64,000 nt of DNA from Tropicimonas isoalkanivorans (GTDB lineage Bacteria; Pseudomonadota; Alphaproteobacteria; Rhodobacterales; Rhodobacteraceae): positions 62,001 to 126,000 of the forward strand of contig NZ_FOLG01000013.1 in the NCBI RefSeq assembly GCF_900112335.1, in the 5' to 3' direction. The notes under the pieces were generated by a model. That model made no database searches. It saw only the letters and a list, made by a program, of their open reading frames with translations, and was not told where the DNA came from. Shown piece after piece: positions 8,998-18,098 of the stretch. A program made the position numbers and the translations under genes. Positions within the stretch are counted from its first letter, which is position 1. Each line of letters opens with the position of its first letter.

Positions 8998-10299
8998 TCA
9001 GGTTTCGCGGAACGCCTTGTTGAAGTAATCGGTGAAGGGCTTGAGCAGATAGGCCATGGGAGAGCGGTCCACCGTGCGGATATAGGCTTCCACCGGCATC
9101 CCCGGGATGATCTCGCGGCCTTCCAGCTTCTCGATCTCCCCCTCGTTCAACTCGATTTCCGCGCGGTAGTAGGAGCGCATGGTCCGCTCGTCCCGGAACG
9201 CGTCGGCCGAGACCTTGGCCACACGCCCGTTCATCTCCGGTGTCGTGCGGGAGGCGAAGGCCGAAAAGCGCAGGATCACGTCCTGCCCCACATGGACCTC
9301 GTCCACGTGAATCGGCTCGATCTGCGTCGCGATGACCAGCGGCCTGTCCTGAGGCACGATATAAGCCACCGGGTCGGCCGGACGGACCACCGAGCGCGGC
9401 GTGTTCACCGTCATGCCATAGACGATGCCCGCAACGGGGGCGGTGATGTCCATCCGGGCGAGTTGCGCACGCAGGCTGTGCTGACGTTCCTTCAGCTCCA
9501 GCAGATTGTACTGCAGGTCGCGCAGGCGGCTGATCGCCTCCTCGCGGCGGCTGGTCTCCAGCTTGAGGATCTCGATATCGATCTCGGTCGAACGGCCGAG
9601 GGCTTCGGCCCGGCTGGCTGTCAGCTCGCCGATCGTGCCTGACAGGCTGGCCCGCTCCCGTTGCAAGGCGAGGACGCGAGCGGCCTGCGCCAGGCCCCGG
9701 TCGAGCAGCGACTGCTGGTCCGTGAGTTCCTTGTCGATCAAGGCAAGTTGCTCGTTCAATGCCTCGCTCTGAGCGTCGATACCGACGATCTGCGACTCAT
9801 TTTGCTCGCGGCGGCGCGCAAGCTGCTCCGCCTCCTTCTCCATGGACGCAGCGCGCGCCTCGAACAGCCGCTGCTGTCCGTCCAGCAATTCCGCCACCTC
9901 GCTGTCATCGGCGGCGGCTTGCAACAGTTCTTCGGGGAAGGTGAGCTTGTCCTGGCCATCGCGCTCGGCCGCCATCCGGCTCGCCCGCGCCATGAGTTCG
10001 TGGAGCTGGCCCTCCACGATGGAAAGCTCGGACTGAACGTCGGTCGGGTCCAGACGGATCAGAACCTCGCCGGCTTCCACTAGGTCGCCTTCCTCGACCA
10101 GCACCTCATCGACGATCCCGCCGTCGAGATGCTGCACGACCTGCCGGCTCTGCTCCACTTCGAGCTGGCCGTGGGCCACGATCGCCCCGGCGATATTCGT
10201 CACCACGGACCAAGTGCCGAAGCCCCCAACCAACAGCAGCAGGGATATCACGCCGATAAATAGCGGCGTCCGCGCCGAGGGCATGTTCCTGTCGCTCAC
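8998..10299 (-). CDS. type I secretion periplasmic adaptor (HlyD/PrtE family)
   Basis: 433 residues. One N-terminal transmembrane helix (about 12-33), the lipoyl half [31 protein letters not shown], a long coiled-coil hairpin (about 100-270), and the C-terminal HlyD domain with [12 protein letters not shown] and [12 protein letters not shown]. Joins the inner-membrane ABC exporter to an outer-membrane TolC-type channel. Start is a GTG at 10299 overlapping the ABC gene's stop as GTGA, with GGAGGTG seven bases upstream. No TolC gene or RTX substrate is visible in the window. Confidence 0.92.
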   Translation of the reverse strand: MSDRNMPSARTPLFIGVISLLLLVGGFGTWSVVTNIAGAIVAHGQLEVEQSRQVVQHLDGGIVDEVLVEEGDLVEAGEVLIRLDPTDVQSELSIVEGQLHELMARASRMAAERDGQDKLTFPEELLQAAADDSEVAELLDGQQRLFEARAASMEKEAEQLARRREQNESQIVGIDAQSEALNEQLALIDKELTDQQSLLDRGLAQAARVLALQRERASLSGTIGELTASRAEALGRSTEIDIEILKLETSRREEAISRLRDLQYNLLELKERQHSLRAQLARMDITAPVAGIVYGMTVNTPRSVVRPADPVAYIVPQDRPLVIATQIEPIHVDEVHVGQDVILRFSAFASRTTPEMNGRVAKVSADAFRDERTMRSYYRAEIELNEGEIEKLEGREIIPGMPVEAYIRTVDRSPMAYLLKPFTDYFNKAFRET

Positions 10300-12032
10300 G
10301 ATACACCTCCGTGTCCCTTGGAGCTCTGGATCTGGGCCGCGTTCTGCACGACCTCCTGCAGCACTTCATCCCGCGGCCCAAAGGCGCGCCGCACACCACC
10401 GTCGAGCACCAGAAGGAGGTCGCATTCCTGAATTGCGGCAGGACGGTGCGCCATGATGATCACCGATTTCTGCTCGGCCTTCATCTGCCGGATCGCGCTG
10501 TTGAGCGCCTCCGAGCCCTCGTTGTCGAGGTTCGAGTTCGGCTCGTCGAGCACCAGGATCACGGGATCGCCGTACAGCGCCCGCGCCAGACCGATGCGCT
10601 GGATCTGACCGCCAGACAGGCGGCTGGAGGCCGCGATAAGAGGCGTATCGTAACCCTTTGGCAGGCGGAGGATCATCTCGTGGGCGTCGGCCTTCCGCGC
10701 GGCATCCACCACCAGTTTGGGGTCCGGCTGGGTGGACAGGCGCGCGATGTTCTCGGCGATGGTGCCGTCGAACAGTGTCACCCGCTGCGGCAGGTAGCCG
10801 ATGTGCTCGCCCAGGACGTCCGGGTCGTACTGGTCTAGCGCCGCGCCATCGAGGCGGATTTTGCCGCCCGCGCAGCGCCATACGCCGATGATCGCGCGCG
10901 CCAGCGTCGTCTTGCCGGAGCCGGACGGACCGATCACGCCGAGCGCCTTGCCCGGCGGCAGGTTGAAGCTGACCATCCGGAGCGACGCCTGATGCTCTCC
11001 CGGCGGGACCACGGTCACCTGCTGACCCTCCAGCCGCGCGGCGGGCTTGGGCAGGGGCGTGCGCTGGATCTCAGGCGGCACGTCGGACAGCAATTGAGAC
11101 AGGTTCTGCCAGCCGCGCGAGGCGCGCTGGATCAGTTCCCACTGGCCGATGGCCAGCTCCACAGGCGCCAGGGCCCGGCCGAGCAGGATCGAGCCCGCGA
11201 TCATCGCACCGGAGGACAGTTCGCCCTGCAGCACGAGATAGGCACCGAGGCCGAGCATGGCCGACTGCAGGAAAAGCCGCAGCGATTTGGTGGCGGAGGT
11301 GAAGGCGCCGGCCCTGTCAGAGGCGGCCAGTTGCATCTCCACCGCGCCGCCGCGGGTCTGCTTCCAGCGGTCGAACGTCGACCCGCGCATCCCGAGGGCC
11401 TCGATGGCTTCGGCCTCGTCGCGCATCTGGTCGGACATGCGCTCCGCCCGCTGGTTCATATGCGCCGCTTCCAGCGCCGGTTGGCGCGTGAGCCACTGGT
11501 TGAGCAGTGTCACGGACACCAGCGTCACGCCGCCGGCGATGGCAAGCACGCCGAGCCACGTATGGAAGACGAAGATGGCAAGCAGGAACAGCGGCGTCCA
11601 CGGCATGTCGAAGAACGCCAAAAGCGCGGGGGACGACAGAAACCGCTGCACGACCTCCAGGTCCCGCAGGCCGGTCTGCGCCGCCTGCGCGCCGGGACGG
11701 CCGGTTTCACTGCGCAGGATGGCGGAGAAAACGCGGCTGTCGAGCATGGTCTGGAACCGGGCGCCGACCCGCGCCATCACCCGGCCGCGGGCGTAGTCCA
11801 GCAGACCCATCATCAGATACAGGAACCCGACGAGAATCGAGAGCGCCAGCAGCGTCTCCTCGGACCGCGAACCCAGAACCCTGTCATAGACCTGCAGCAT
11901 GTAGAGCGGCCCGGTCAGCATCAGAATGTTCACGAAGATGGAAAAGACGAAGGCGGCCCCGAAAAGCGAACGGCTCTTCGCCCGGGCTGCCTGCAATTCC
12001 ATCCGCCCCGCTCTGTTCTCGGCTGCGCGCAT
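10296..12032 (-). CDS. type I secretion permease/ATPase (PrtD family)
   Basis: 578 residues: a six-helix ABC exporter membrane domain (about 20-300; [23 protein letters not shown] is the PrtD hallmark) fused to an ATPase with Walker [10 protein letters not shown], signature LSGGQIQR, and Walker [12 protein letters not shown]. No N-terminal C39 peptidase domain. Energises export of unfolded, often RTX-type proteins from the cytosol. Coupled to the HlyD gene by a 4-nt overlap. ATG at 12032, with AAGGAG about 12 nt upstream; an internal ATG at codon 11 is possible. Confidence 0.93.
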   Translation of the reverse strand: MRAAENRAGRMELQAARAKSRSLFGAAFVFSIFVNILMLTGPLYMLQVYDRVLGSRSEETLLALSILVGFLYLMMGLLDYARGRVMARVGARFQTMLDSRVFSAILRSETGRPGAQAAQTGLRDLEVVQRFLSSPALLAFFDMPWTPLFLLAIFVFHTWLGVLAIAGGVTLVSVTLLNQWLTRQPALEAAHMNQRAERMSDQMRDEAEAIEALGMRGSTFDRWKQTRGGAVEMQLAASDRAGAFTSATKSLRLFLQSAMLGLGAYLVLQGELSSGAMIAGSILLGRALAPVELAIGQWELIQRASRGWQNLSQLLSDVPPEIQRTPLPKPAARLEGQQVTVVPPGEHQASLRMVSFNLPPGKALGVIGPSGSGKTTLARAIIGVWRCAGGKIRLDGAALDQYDPDVLGEHIGYLPQRVTLFDGTIAENIARLSTQPDPKLVVDAARKADAHEMILRLPKGYDTPLIAASSRLSGGQIQRIGLARALYGDPVILVLDEPNSNLDNEGSEALNSAIRQMKAEQKSVIIMAHRPAAIQECDLLLVLDGGVRRAFGPRDEVLQEVVQNAAQIQSSKGHGGVS

Positions 12033-12140
12033 CGTTTGACGCTCTCCTTGGTTTCGGCCGGTTGTCAGCCCCGGTCCCCGCCGCTAGGTTGCATCGGCAT
12101 TGGCCCGGCATGTCGGGCGAGGATCGGACGGCAAATTGAG

Positions 12141-12998
12141 ATGAAGCATTTATTGACCTCACCGCTATTCGCGAGGGGATATTGCCGCCGACCGGTCAAC
12201 GCAATCGCTTTGTTGGCGGGGCTCGCGTTGCTGTCGGCCTGTGGCCCTGCGCCCATCCCGGACGGGATCGACGACCCCAACGAGGCCAACAATAGAAAGA
12301 TCCACGAATTCAACAAGCGGCTTGACGAAGGGGTCTTTGGCAGCGGCGACAAAAGCGATGTCGGCGAGAGTTCGCCATCCGCCTCCGCCGACGACGAGAT
12401 GGCGCTCTCCGCGCCATCCGATTCGGACGCTCCGCCACCGGAGGTGAGCCCCGCATTGATTGCGCTGGCAAATTTCGGGGCAAACCTCGACAACCCGCGC
12501 CGGATCGCAAACAGCCTGCTCCAAGCCCGGCCCGGTGACGCCGCGCACAACACATTGCGGCTGGGTATCAACTCGACGGTCGGGATATTCGGACTGATGG
12601 ACGTGGCGCGCGCTGCCGGACTGCCCGAGATCGACACCGATTTCGGCGAGACGCTCCACGTCTGGGGCGTGCCGCAGGGTGCCTACCAGGAACTGCCTGT
12701 CATCGGGCCCTCAACACAACGTGATACCGTGGGCATGGCGGTGGACTTCGTGGGCAATCCCCTGTGGTATATCTTCCCATGGCCGCAGAACCTGGCCGCA
12801 AACGGATTTACCTGGGCCGGCGAGGCCACGGACCGGTTCCGCTACTCCGACACGGTGGATTCCCTGCTGTACGAGTCGGCAGACAGCTACGCCCAGTCGC
12901 GGCTGATCTACCTGCAGAACCGGCGCTTCGAACTGACACGTGGAGAGGTCGCCGAACAGGACTACATCGATCCCTACGAGGATATCTATGGTGACTAA
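12141..12998 (+). CDS. mlaA: MlaA/VacJ-family outer-membrane lipoprotein with unusual insert
   Basis: 285 residues. A lipoprotein signal ends in LLSACG near residue 34; DDPNEANNRKIHEFNKRLD, LRLGINSTVGIFGLMDVARAAGL, and FGETLHVWGVPQGAYQELPVIGPSTQRD identify MlaA, which removes misplaced phospholipid from the outer leaflet and hands it to MlaC. Odd point: between the first motif and NFGANLDNPRR, where homologues carry a conserved segment of type RPVA..Y....P, this protein has about 40 residues rich in Ser, Asp, Ala and Pro. mlaC overlaps the 3' end by 11 nt; mlaFEDB is absent here. Confidence 0.9.
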   Translation: MKHLLTSPLFARGYCRRPVNAIALLAGLALLSACGPAPIPDGIDDPNEANNRKIHEFNKRLDEGVFGSGDKSDVGESSPSASADDEMALSAPSDSDAPPPEVSPALIALANFGANLDNPRRIANSLLQARPGDAAHNTLRLGINSTVGIFGLMDVARAAGLPEIDTDFGETLHVWGVPQGAYQELPVIGPSTQRDTVGMAVDFVGNPLWYIFPWPQNLAANGFTWAGEATDRFRYSDTVDSLLYESADSYAQSRLIYLQNRRFELTRGEVAEQDYIDPYEDIYGD

Positions 12999-13614
12999 TG
13001 TGACGACATCGAATGACATCTCCCGCCGCACGGTGCTTGGCCTGCTGCTGGGCGGTGTGGCTCTGGCTGTTCTTCCTGCGAGCAAGGCCCACGCGATGAG
13101 CACGGCGGACGCGCAGGGACTGGTGAATGCCCTAGTCAACGACATCAACAAGGTGATCGCTTCAGGCAAGTCCGAAAGCGCGATGTACCGCGAGTTCGAG
13201 AAGATCTTCCTGCGCTACGCCGACGTACCGACGATCGCCCAGTATTCGCTCGGCTCGGCCGCCCGTTCCGCAAGCCGGGCACAGTTGAACGCTTATACGA
13301 AGGCGTTCACCGGCTACATCTCGCGGAAGTACGGCAAGCGGTTCCGCGAGTTCATTGGCGGGCGCCTGGAAGTGACCGGCGCGAAACCCGTGAAGAGCTT
13401 CGTCGAGGTGAGCACAACCGCCCACCTGCGCGGCGAGGACCCGTTTGCGGTGACGTTCCTCGTCTCCGACCGCTCCGGCAAGAGCAAGTTTTTCAACCTC
13501 TTCATCGAGGGGGTGAACATGCTTCTTACCGAGCGGACGGAAATCGGATCGATGCTCGATCGTCGCGGTGGAAATATCGACGCCCTGACCCGGGATTTGC
13601 AGTCGATGAGCTGA
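12988..13614 (+). CDS. mlaC: MlaC-family phospholipid-binding periplasmic protein
   Basis: 208 residues. N-terminal signal with a twin arginine (SRRTVLG), hydrophobic core and AHA cleavage site, so Tat export is possible. The Ttg2D/MlaC domain follows: ALVNDINKVI, FEKIFLRYADVPTIAQYSLG, FTGYISRKYGKRF, and a C-terminal segment ending ...VNMLLTERTEIGSMLDRRGGNIDALTRDL. Shuttles phospholipid across the periplasm from MlaA to the inner-membrane MlaFEDB complex. Start ATG at 12988 has GAGGA eight nt upstream and overlaps the end of mlaA by 11 nt; the longer frame from 12940 would spoil the signal peptide. Confidence 0.92.
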   Translation: MVTNVTTSNDISRRTVLGLLLGGVALAVLPASKAHAMSTADAQGLVNALVNDINKVIASGKSESAMYREFEKIFLRYADVPTIAQYSLGSAARSASRAQLNAYTKAFTGYISRKYGKRFREFIGGRLEVTGAKPVKSFVEVSTTAHLRGEDPFAVTFLVSDRSGKSKFFNLFIEGVNMLLTERTEIGSMLDRRGGNIDALTRDLQSMS

Positions 13615-13694
13615 CCCGAAAGGGCGCCGGTACGGAGTTGGATGGACGCTGCCGCTCAGGTGTCTCGTTCTCCCCGCCGGCGGTTTTGCGGTTC

Positions 13695-13726
13695 CGTCGG
13701 AATTTGGGTATTTTGCCAACAAGAAG
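13695..13726 (+). repeat. 32-nt intergenic repeat, copy A
   Basis: Between the convergent mlaC and penicillin-binding protein genes lies CGTCGGAATTTGGGTATTTT followed by GCCAACAAGAAG. The same unit occurs in inverted orientation at 47284-47315 and, less exact, at 47240-47270. Function unknown; it resembles the short REP-like elements scattered in Rhodobacterales genomes (general recollection). Confidence 0.6.
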
Positions 13727-13805
13727 CGGCAGGGCTGTTTCTCCGCGACTGAACGCTTGCCTCCGGAATAACGTCGGACGGCTTTCGGCCACTCTAAGGC
13801 CGCGG

Positions 13806-16037
13806 TCAATTCCCGCGACCGAACAGATTCAGGACATCCTGAAGAACACGCTCGGCGAGGTTGTCCGACCCGCGCCGACGTTGTTCCGTGCCATTGCTTC
13901 TGGCGCTGTTGGTGTTGCCCTCGTAGCGGGGGGCCTCGGCGGTTTGGAGGTCAGCGGCAGACGGCAGCGCCATGGGGAGCTGGGTCACCGGCAGTCCGTC
14001 GTGGATTCGAAGCATCGCCTCTTGCCAGATCTCCGCAGGCAGCCCGCCCCCCGTCACGCCGGTAAGTGGCGTATTGTCGTCGTAGCCCATCCAGACGCCG
14101 GTCACGTAATCTGCGGTGAAGCCGATGAACCATGCGTCCCGCGCGGCCTGGGTCGTACCGGTTTTGCCCGCCGCAGGCCGGTCACCCAATTTCGCCCGCT
14201 GGCCAGTGCCGGCATCGATCACCTGGCTCATCATGTAGACGAGATAACGCGCCGCCTGGTCGGAAATGACCCGCTCGCCGAAACCGCCCTCCTGACCCAT
14301 GAGCGGCGAGTCATCCCCCTGAATGCGCAGCTCGCGCAGGCCATAGGGGTGGACGGACCGTCCGCCGTTCAGGATGCCGGCGTAGGCGCCCGACATTTCC
14401 ACCAGGGTCGATTCCGATGCGCCGAGCGCCAGCGCCGGTCCGACGGCCAATTCGTTGTCGATGCCGAAATCGCTCGCGATCTTGCGGACGTTCTCCAGCC
14501 CGACCGCTTCGGCGACCTTGACCGCTGGCACGTTCAGGCTGTCTTTCAACGCATCGACAAGGGTAACGCGGCCGTGGAAGTTGCGGCTGTAGTTCTTGGG
14601 GCAATACTCACCTGAGCCCGGCACGTCGATGCAATAGGGCTCGTCCACAACGGTCGCGAGCGGGGTATAGCCGAGATCCAGCGCGGCGGCATAGACAAAG
14701 GGCTTGAACGACGAGCCAGTCTGGCGCCGGGCCATGGTGGCGCGGTTGAAAGCGCCAGAGACCTGCGTTTCCCGCCCACCGACCATCGCGCGCACCGCGC
14801 CGTCCGCCGACATCACGACGATCGCCGCCTGCGCCTCGGAGCCCTCTTTCAGCTTGGCCTCGAACACGTCTCTCATCGCCCCCTCGGCCGCGGCCTGAAT
14901 GCGCTGATCGAGCGTGGTGTAGAGGATCACATCCTCCGTTGTGTCTCGGGTCAGGAAATTAGGGCCGGTGTCCATGACCCAGTCGGCGAAGTAGCCGCCG
15001 GTGTTGGACTTCGCAGCTTCGCTCAGGGTTGCGGGGTGCGCCCATGCGTCGTCGCGCTCCGCCGCGGTTATGTAGCCCTGGTCGTACATCAGCTTGATGA
15101 CGGTATCGGCCCGGTCCTGCGCGCGCGCGAGGTTGCTCGTGGGGGCGTATCGGGTGGGCGCCTTAAGCAGGCCGGCCAGCATCGCTCCCTGCGCGGGATT
15201 GAGCTGCGCGGCGGGGATGCCGAAATACCGCTGCGAGGCGGCTTCGAACCCGCGCGCGGACGCGCCGAGATAGGCCCGGTTGAGGTAGATCACCAGGATC
15301 TCGTCCTTGGTGTACTTCAATTCCATCGCCATCGCGAAGATGGCTTCCTTGACCTTCCGCCAGATCGTTGTGCGGCGGCAGTCATCCTCGTAGGCGGCCT
15401 CCGTCTCCCACGTGTCGGAGTCGTAGGGCACCCCGAGACACAGCAGCTTTGCCGTCTGTTGTGTCAGGGTGGAGCCACCGTGGCCCGACAAGGCGCTGCG
15501 GCCCTCGCTCAAGTTGATCTTCACCGCCGAGGCAACGCCGCGAGGGCTAATGCCGAAATGGCGGTAGAATCGCCGGTCCTCCGTCGCAACCACGGCGTTC
15601 TTCACGTTGTCCGAGACCTGGTGGATCTCGGTGATCGAATCGAATTGTTCGCCCCGCCAGGCAAACACCTGGTTATCGCGGTCCAGCAGGGTGACGGAGC
15701 CGCGGGTGCGACCGTCGATAAGCTCGGTGGCGGGCGGGAGCTGGGAGTAGAAATAGAGGACAGCCACGGCCAGAACGAGCCCGACGCCCACCGACACGCG
15801 CCAGGTCAGGCTCCAGAGCAAGCCCACGATGAAGCCGAAAAGCCTGCGAATCCAGGCGATTGGGCCACGTCCACGGCCGCCGCCACTACCACCTCGGCGC
15901 GAAGTTCTCGGCGATGCCTTGCGCTTGTTCGCGGGCGCGCTTTTGGCGGGCGCCTTCGCTGCCTTTTCACGACGCTTTGCCGTTGTCTGACGCTTGTCGG
16001 CCCTCAAGACCGGGCGTTTTCCGCCTTTGGAGCCCAT
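13806..16037 (-). CDS. class A penicillin-binding protein (PBP1-type transglycosylase/transpeptidase)
   Basis: 743 residues. A very basic cytoplasmic tail (about 1-60, Lys/Arg/Ala/Pro-rich), one transmembrane helix (about 68-92), a GT51 transglycosylase domain with EDRRFYRHFG, GGSTLTQQTAKLL and KVKEAIFAMAMELKYTKDEIL, and a transpeptidase domain with SxxK in TGSSFKPF, SxN in DSLNVPA and KTGTTQAARDAWF. Polymerises and cross-links peptidoglycan in the periplasm. The frame extends to 16145, but the ATG at 16037 has GGAGG in place and gives the usual basic N-terminus. The C-terminal tail is low-complexity and ends in LNLFGRGN. Confidence 0.94.
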   Translation of the reverse strand: MGSKGGKRPVLRADKRQTTAKRREKAAKAPAKSAPANKRKASPRTSRRGGSGGGRGRGPIAWIRRLFGFIVGLLWSLTWRVSVGVGLVLAVAVLYFYSQLPPATELIDGRTRGSVTLLDRDNQVFAWRGEQFDSITEIHQVSDNVKNAVVATEDRRFYRHFGISPRGVASAVKINLSEGRSALSGHGGSTLTQQTAKLLCLGVPYDSDTWETEAAYEDDCRRTTIWRKVKEAIFAMAMELKYTKDEILVIYLNRAYLGASARGFEAASQRYFGIPAAQLNPAQGAMLAGLLKAPTRYAPTSNLARAQDRADTVIKLMYDQGYITAAERDDAWAHPATLSEAAKSNTGGYFADWVMDTGPNFLTRDTTEDVILYTTLDQRIQAAAEGAMRDVFEAKLKEGSEAQAAIVVMSADGAVRAMVGGRETQVSGAFNRATMARRQTGSSFKPFVYAAALDLGYTPLATVVDEPYCIDVPGSGEYCPKNYSRNFHGRVTLVDALKDSLNVPAVKVAEAVGLENVRKIASDFGIDNELAVGPALALGASESTLVEMSGAYAGILNGGRSVHPYGLRELRIQGDDSPLMGQEGGFGERVISDQAARYLVYMMSQVIDAGTGQRAKLGDRPAAGKTGTTQAARDAWFIGFTADYVTGVWMGYDDNTPLTGVTGGGLPAEIWQEAMLRIHDGLPVTQLPMALPSAADLQTAEAPRYEGNTNSARSNGTEQRRRGSDNLAERVLQDVLNLFGRGN

Positions 16038-16161
16038 GGGAGCCTCCGGACCATTTACTGCTCGGATTTTTTGTCTTGATACCCTGATTGCCTCGGGATT
16101 GGGAGAGCAGAAGCCGCCGAGGACAATCTTACTGGCGCCCAACATTTAGGCACGCAACGGT

Positions 16162-16184
16162 ATTTGTGCAAAGATTGTGCAAAT
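16162..16184. promoter_or_regulatory. tandem 9-bp direct repeats upstream of glnK
   Basis: TTGTGCAAA occurs at 16164-16172 and again at 16175-16183, exactly 11 bp apart, so the two copies sit on one face of the helix; the block is bounded by ATTTG and CAAAT, giving partial dyad symmetry. It lies between the divergent PBP and glnK genes and is AT-rich against a GC-rich background. It looks like an operator for a regulator of glnK-amtB; the half-sites resemble NtrC's TGGTGCA only loosely, and no sigma-54 promoter was found. Confidence 0.4.
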
Positions 16185-16304
16185 AAGGCCGATTCCGCCT
16201 ACCCAAACAGCCTCCGATTCCTTGAGTCTCCAACAATCCGGCGGCTGTTTCCTTTCGTACACCTGCCGGGGCCCTCCTCCCCGGCCAAGAGGAAGGGGAG
16301 CACT

Positions 16305-16643
16305 TTGAAACTCATCATTGCAGCAATCAAGCCGTTCAAGCTGGAGGAGGTGCGCGAAGCGCTCACCGCCATCGGTGTTCGCGGCATGATGGTGACCGAA
16401 ATCAAGGGCTTCGGGTCGCAGTCCGGTCACACCGAAATCTATCGCGGCGCGGAATACGCCGTGAACTTCGTGCCCAAGGTCAAATTGGAGATCGTGGTCA
16501 ACGCTGCCATGGCCGACCAGGTCGTCGACACGATCCAGAAGACGGCGAAAACCGACAAGATCGGCGATGGCAAGATCTTCGTCCTCGACGTGAACCAGGC
16601 GGTGCGTGTCCGAACCGGCGAGATCAACGACGACGCGCTTTGA
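16305..16643 (+). CDS. glnK: nitrogen regulatory protein P-II
   Basis: 112 residues, the exact P-II length. KLIIAAIKPFKLEEVREAL at the N-terminus, the T-loop with the uridylylation Tyr in EIYRGAEYAV, and GDGKIFVLDVNQAVRVRTGE near the C-terminus are diagnostic. Senses 2-oxoglutarate, ATP and ADP and, as GlnK, plugs the ammonium channel AmtB. The start is a TTG at 16305 with GGGGAG seven nt upstream; it encodes the canonical MKLI. An in-frame TTG at 16164 would add 47 non-conserved residues and is unlikely. Cotranscribed with amtB (33-nt gap), which marks it as GlnK. Confidence 0.93.
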   Translation: MKLIIAAIKPFKLEEVREALTAIGVRGMMVTEIKGFGSQSGHTEIYRGAEYAVNFVPKVKLEIVVNAAMADQVVDTIQKTAKTDKIGDGKIFVLDVNQAVRVRTGEINDDAL

Positions 16644-16676
16644 ACGCGACGGACGAGTTAAAGGGATAGACGCAAT

Positions 16677-18023
16677 ATGAAATTCACCAAGTTCCTCCCG
16701 CTGGTAGCGCTTATCGCCCTGCCGTCGCTGGGAATGGCTCAGGAAGCCGCCGAGGCGGCCGAAGCTGTTGCCGACACCACGCCGCCGATGGAAGAAATCG
16801 GCTACATCATGACGACGTTCATGTTCCTCGTCACCGGCTTTCTGGTGATGTGGATGGGCGCGGGCTTCTCGATGCTCGAAGCGGGTCTCGTTCGTCAGAA
16901 GAATGTGACCATGCAGCTCACGAAGAACGTCGCGCTCTTCGCCATCGCCGCGATCATGTATTACCTGATCGGCTACAACCTGATGTATCCGGGCGACGGC
17001 TGGACCATCCCCAACATGCTCGGCGCCTTCTCCATCACGTCGCTTGAGCCCGTAGGCCTCGCCGACACCGAGACGGACCTGACCTATGCCTCCGTTGGGT
17101 CGGACTTCTTTTTCCAGCTGATGTTCTGCGCCACGACGGCCTCTATCGTCTCCGGCACGCTGGCCGAGCGGATCAAGCTCTGGCCGTTCCTCATCTTCAC
17201 CGTCATCCTGACCGGCCTCATCTACCCGATCCAGGCGTCCTGGAAATGGGGCGGTGGTTTCCTTGACGCCGATTACGGCTTCCTCGACTTCGCTGGCTCG
17301 ACCGTCGTGCACTCGGTCGGCGGCTGGGCGGCACTCGCCGGTGCCCTGGTTCTCGGTCCGCGGCTTGGCAAGTACAAGGACGGCCGCGTGAACCCCTATC
17401 CGGGCTCCAACCTGGCCCTCGCCACGCTCGGCACGTTCATCCTGTGGCTCGGCTGGTTCGGCTTCAACGGCGGTTCTCAGCTCTACATGGACACCGCCGG
17501 CAACGTGGCCGACATCTCGCGGATCATGGCCAACACCAACACGGCCGCGGCCGGGGGCGCCATCGCAGCGCTCATCATGACCCAGGTGATGTACGGCAAG
17601 GTCGATCTCACGATGGTGCTCAACGGTGCGCTGGCCGGGCTGGTCTCGATCACCGCAGAGCCGCTGTTTCCGTCGCTGGGCGCAGCCACGCTGATCGGTG
17701 CCGTGGGCGGTGTGCTGATCGTCTTCGCCGTGCCGGCGCTGGACAAGATGAAGATCGACGACGTCGTCGGCGCAATCCCGGTGCACCTCGTCTGCGGTAT
17801 CTGGGGCACCCTTGCCGTGACCCTGACGAACCCGGATGCGACCTTCTTCGGTCAGCTGATGTCGATCATCATCGTCGGTGTGTTCGTCTTCGTCGTCTCG
17901 CTCGTGATCTGGTTCATCCTGAAAGCCGTCATGGGCATCCGCGTGCCGGAAGAGGATGAGATCACCGGCCTCGACATGGCAGAGCTCGGGATGGAAGCGT
18001 ACCCCGAATTCGCGAAAGGCTGA
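16677..18023 (+). CDS. amtB: ammonium transporter AmtB
   Basis: 448 residues. A cleavable signal (MKFTKFLPLVALIALPSLGMA) and an acidic linker precede 11 membrane helices. Family motifs: FMFLVTGFLVMWMGAGFSMLEAGLVRQKNV, the first pore His in VVHSVGGWAALAGA, GFNGGSQLYMD, NTNTAAAGGAIAA and the second pore His in IPVHLVCGIWGTLA. Conducts ammonia across the inner membrane under nitrogen limitation, gated by GlnK. Second gene of glnK-amtB, with an intrinsic terminator 28 nt after the stop. Confidence 0.96.
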   Translation: MKFTKFLPLVALIALPSLGMAQEAAEAAEAVADTTPPMEEIGYIMTTFMFLVTGFLVMWMGAGFSMLEAGLVRQKNVTMQLTKNVALFAIAAIMYYLIGYNLMYPGDGWTIPNMLGAFSITSLEPVGLADTETDLTYASVGSDFFFQLMFCATTASIVSGTLAERIKLWPFLIFTVILTGLIYPIQASWKWGGGFLDADYGFLDFAGSTVVHSVGGWAALAGALVLGPRLGKYKDGRVNPYPGSNLALATLGTFILWLGWFGFNGGSQLYMDTAGNVADISRIMANTNTAAAGGAIAALIMTQVMYGKVDLTMVLNGALAGLVSITAEPLFPSLGAATLIGAVGGVLIVFAVPALDKMKIDDVVGAIPVHLVCGIWGTLAVTLTNPDATFFGQLMSIIIVGVFVFVVSLVIWFILKAVMGIRVPEEDEITGLDMAELGMEAYPEFAKG

Positions 18024-18050
18024 TCTCCTCCTTCCTATCAGCCGCACCTG

Positions 18051-18081
18051 GCCCCGGACGCTAGCGCGCCCGGGGCTTTTT
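18051..18081 (+). terminator. intrinsic terminator of glnK-amtB
   Basis: Seven-base arms GCCCCGG (18051-18057) and CCGGGGC (18070-18076) with a 12-nt loop, directly followed by five T (18077-18081), 28 nt beyond the amtB stop. Confidence 0.85.
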
Positions 18082-18098
18082 CATGTGGTGGGGTTAGC

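Noticed and set aside
10992-12140. upstream extension of the mlaA frame
   Set aside because: It passes antisense through the ABC exporter gene; the lipoprotein signal peptide fixes the start at 12141.
15036-16079. 347-codon open frame on the + strand
   Set aside because: Antisense to the penicillin-binding protein gene, whose catalytic motifs are complete.
16038-16304. sigma-54 promoter upstream of glnK
   Set aside because: No GG-N10-GC pair in a TGGCAC...TTGC context was found; the nearest GGCACG lacks the second element at the right distance.
16146-18047. 633-codon open frame on the - strand
   Set aside because: Antisense to glnK and amtB; the translation is a His/Asp/Arg-rich mix without any motif.
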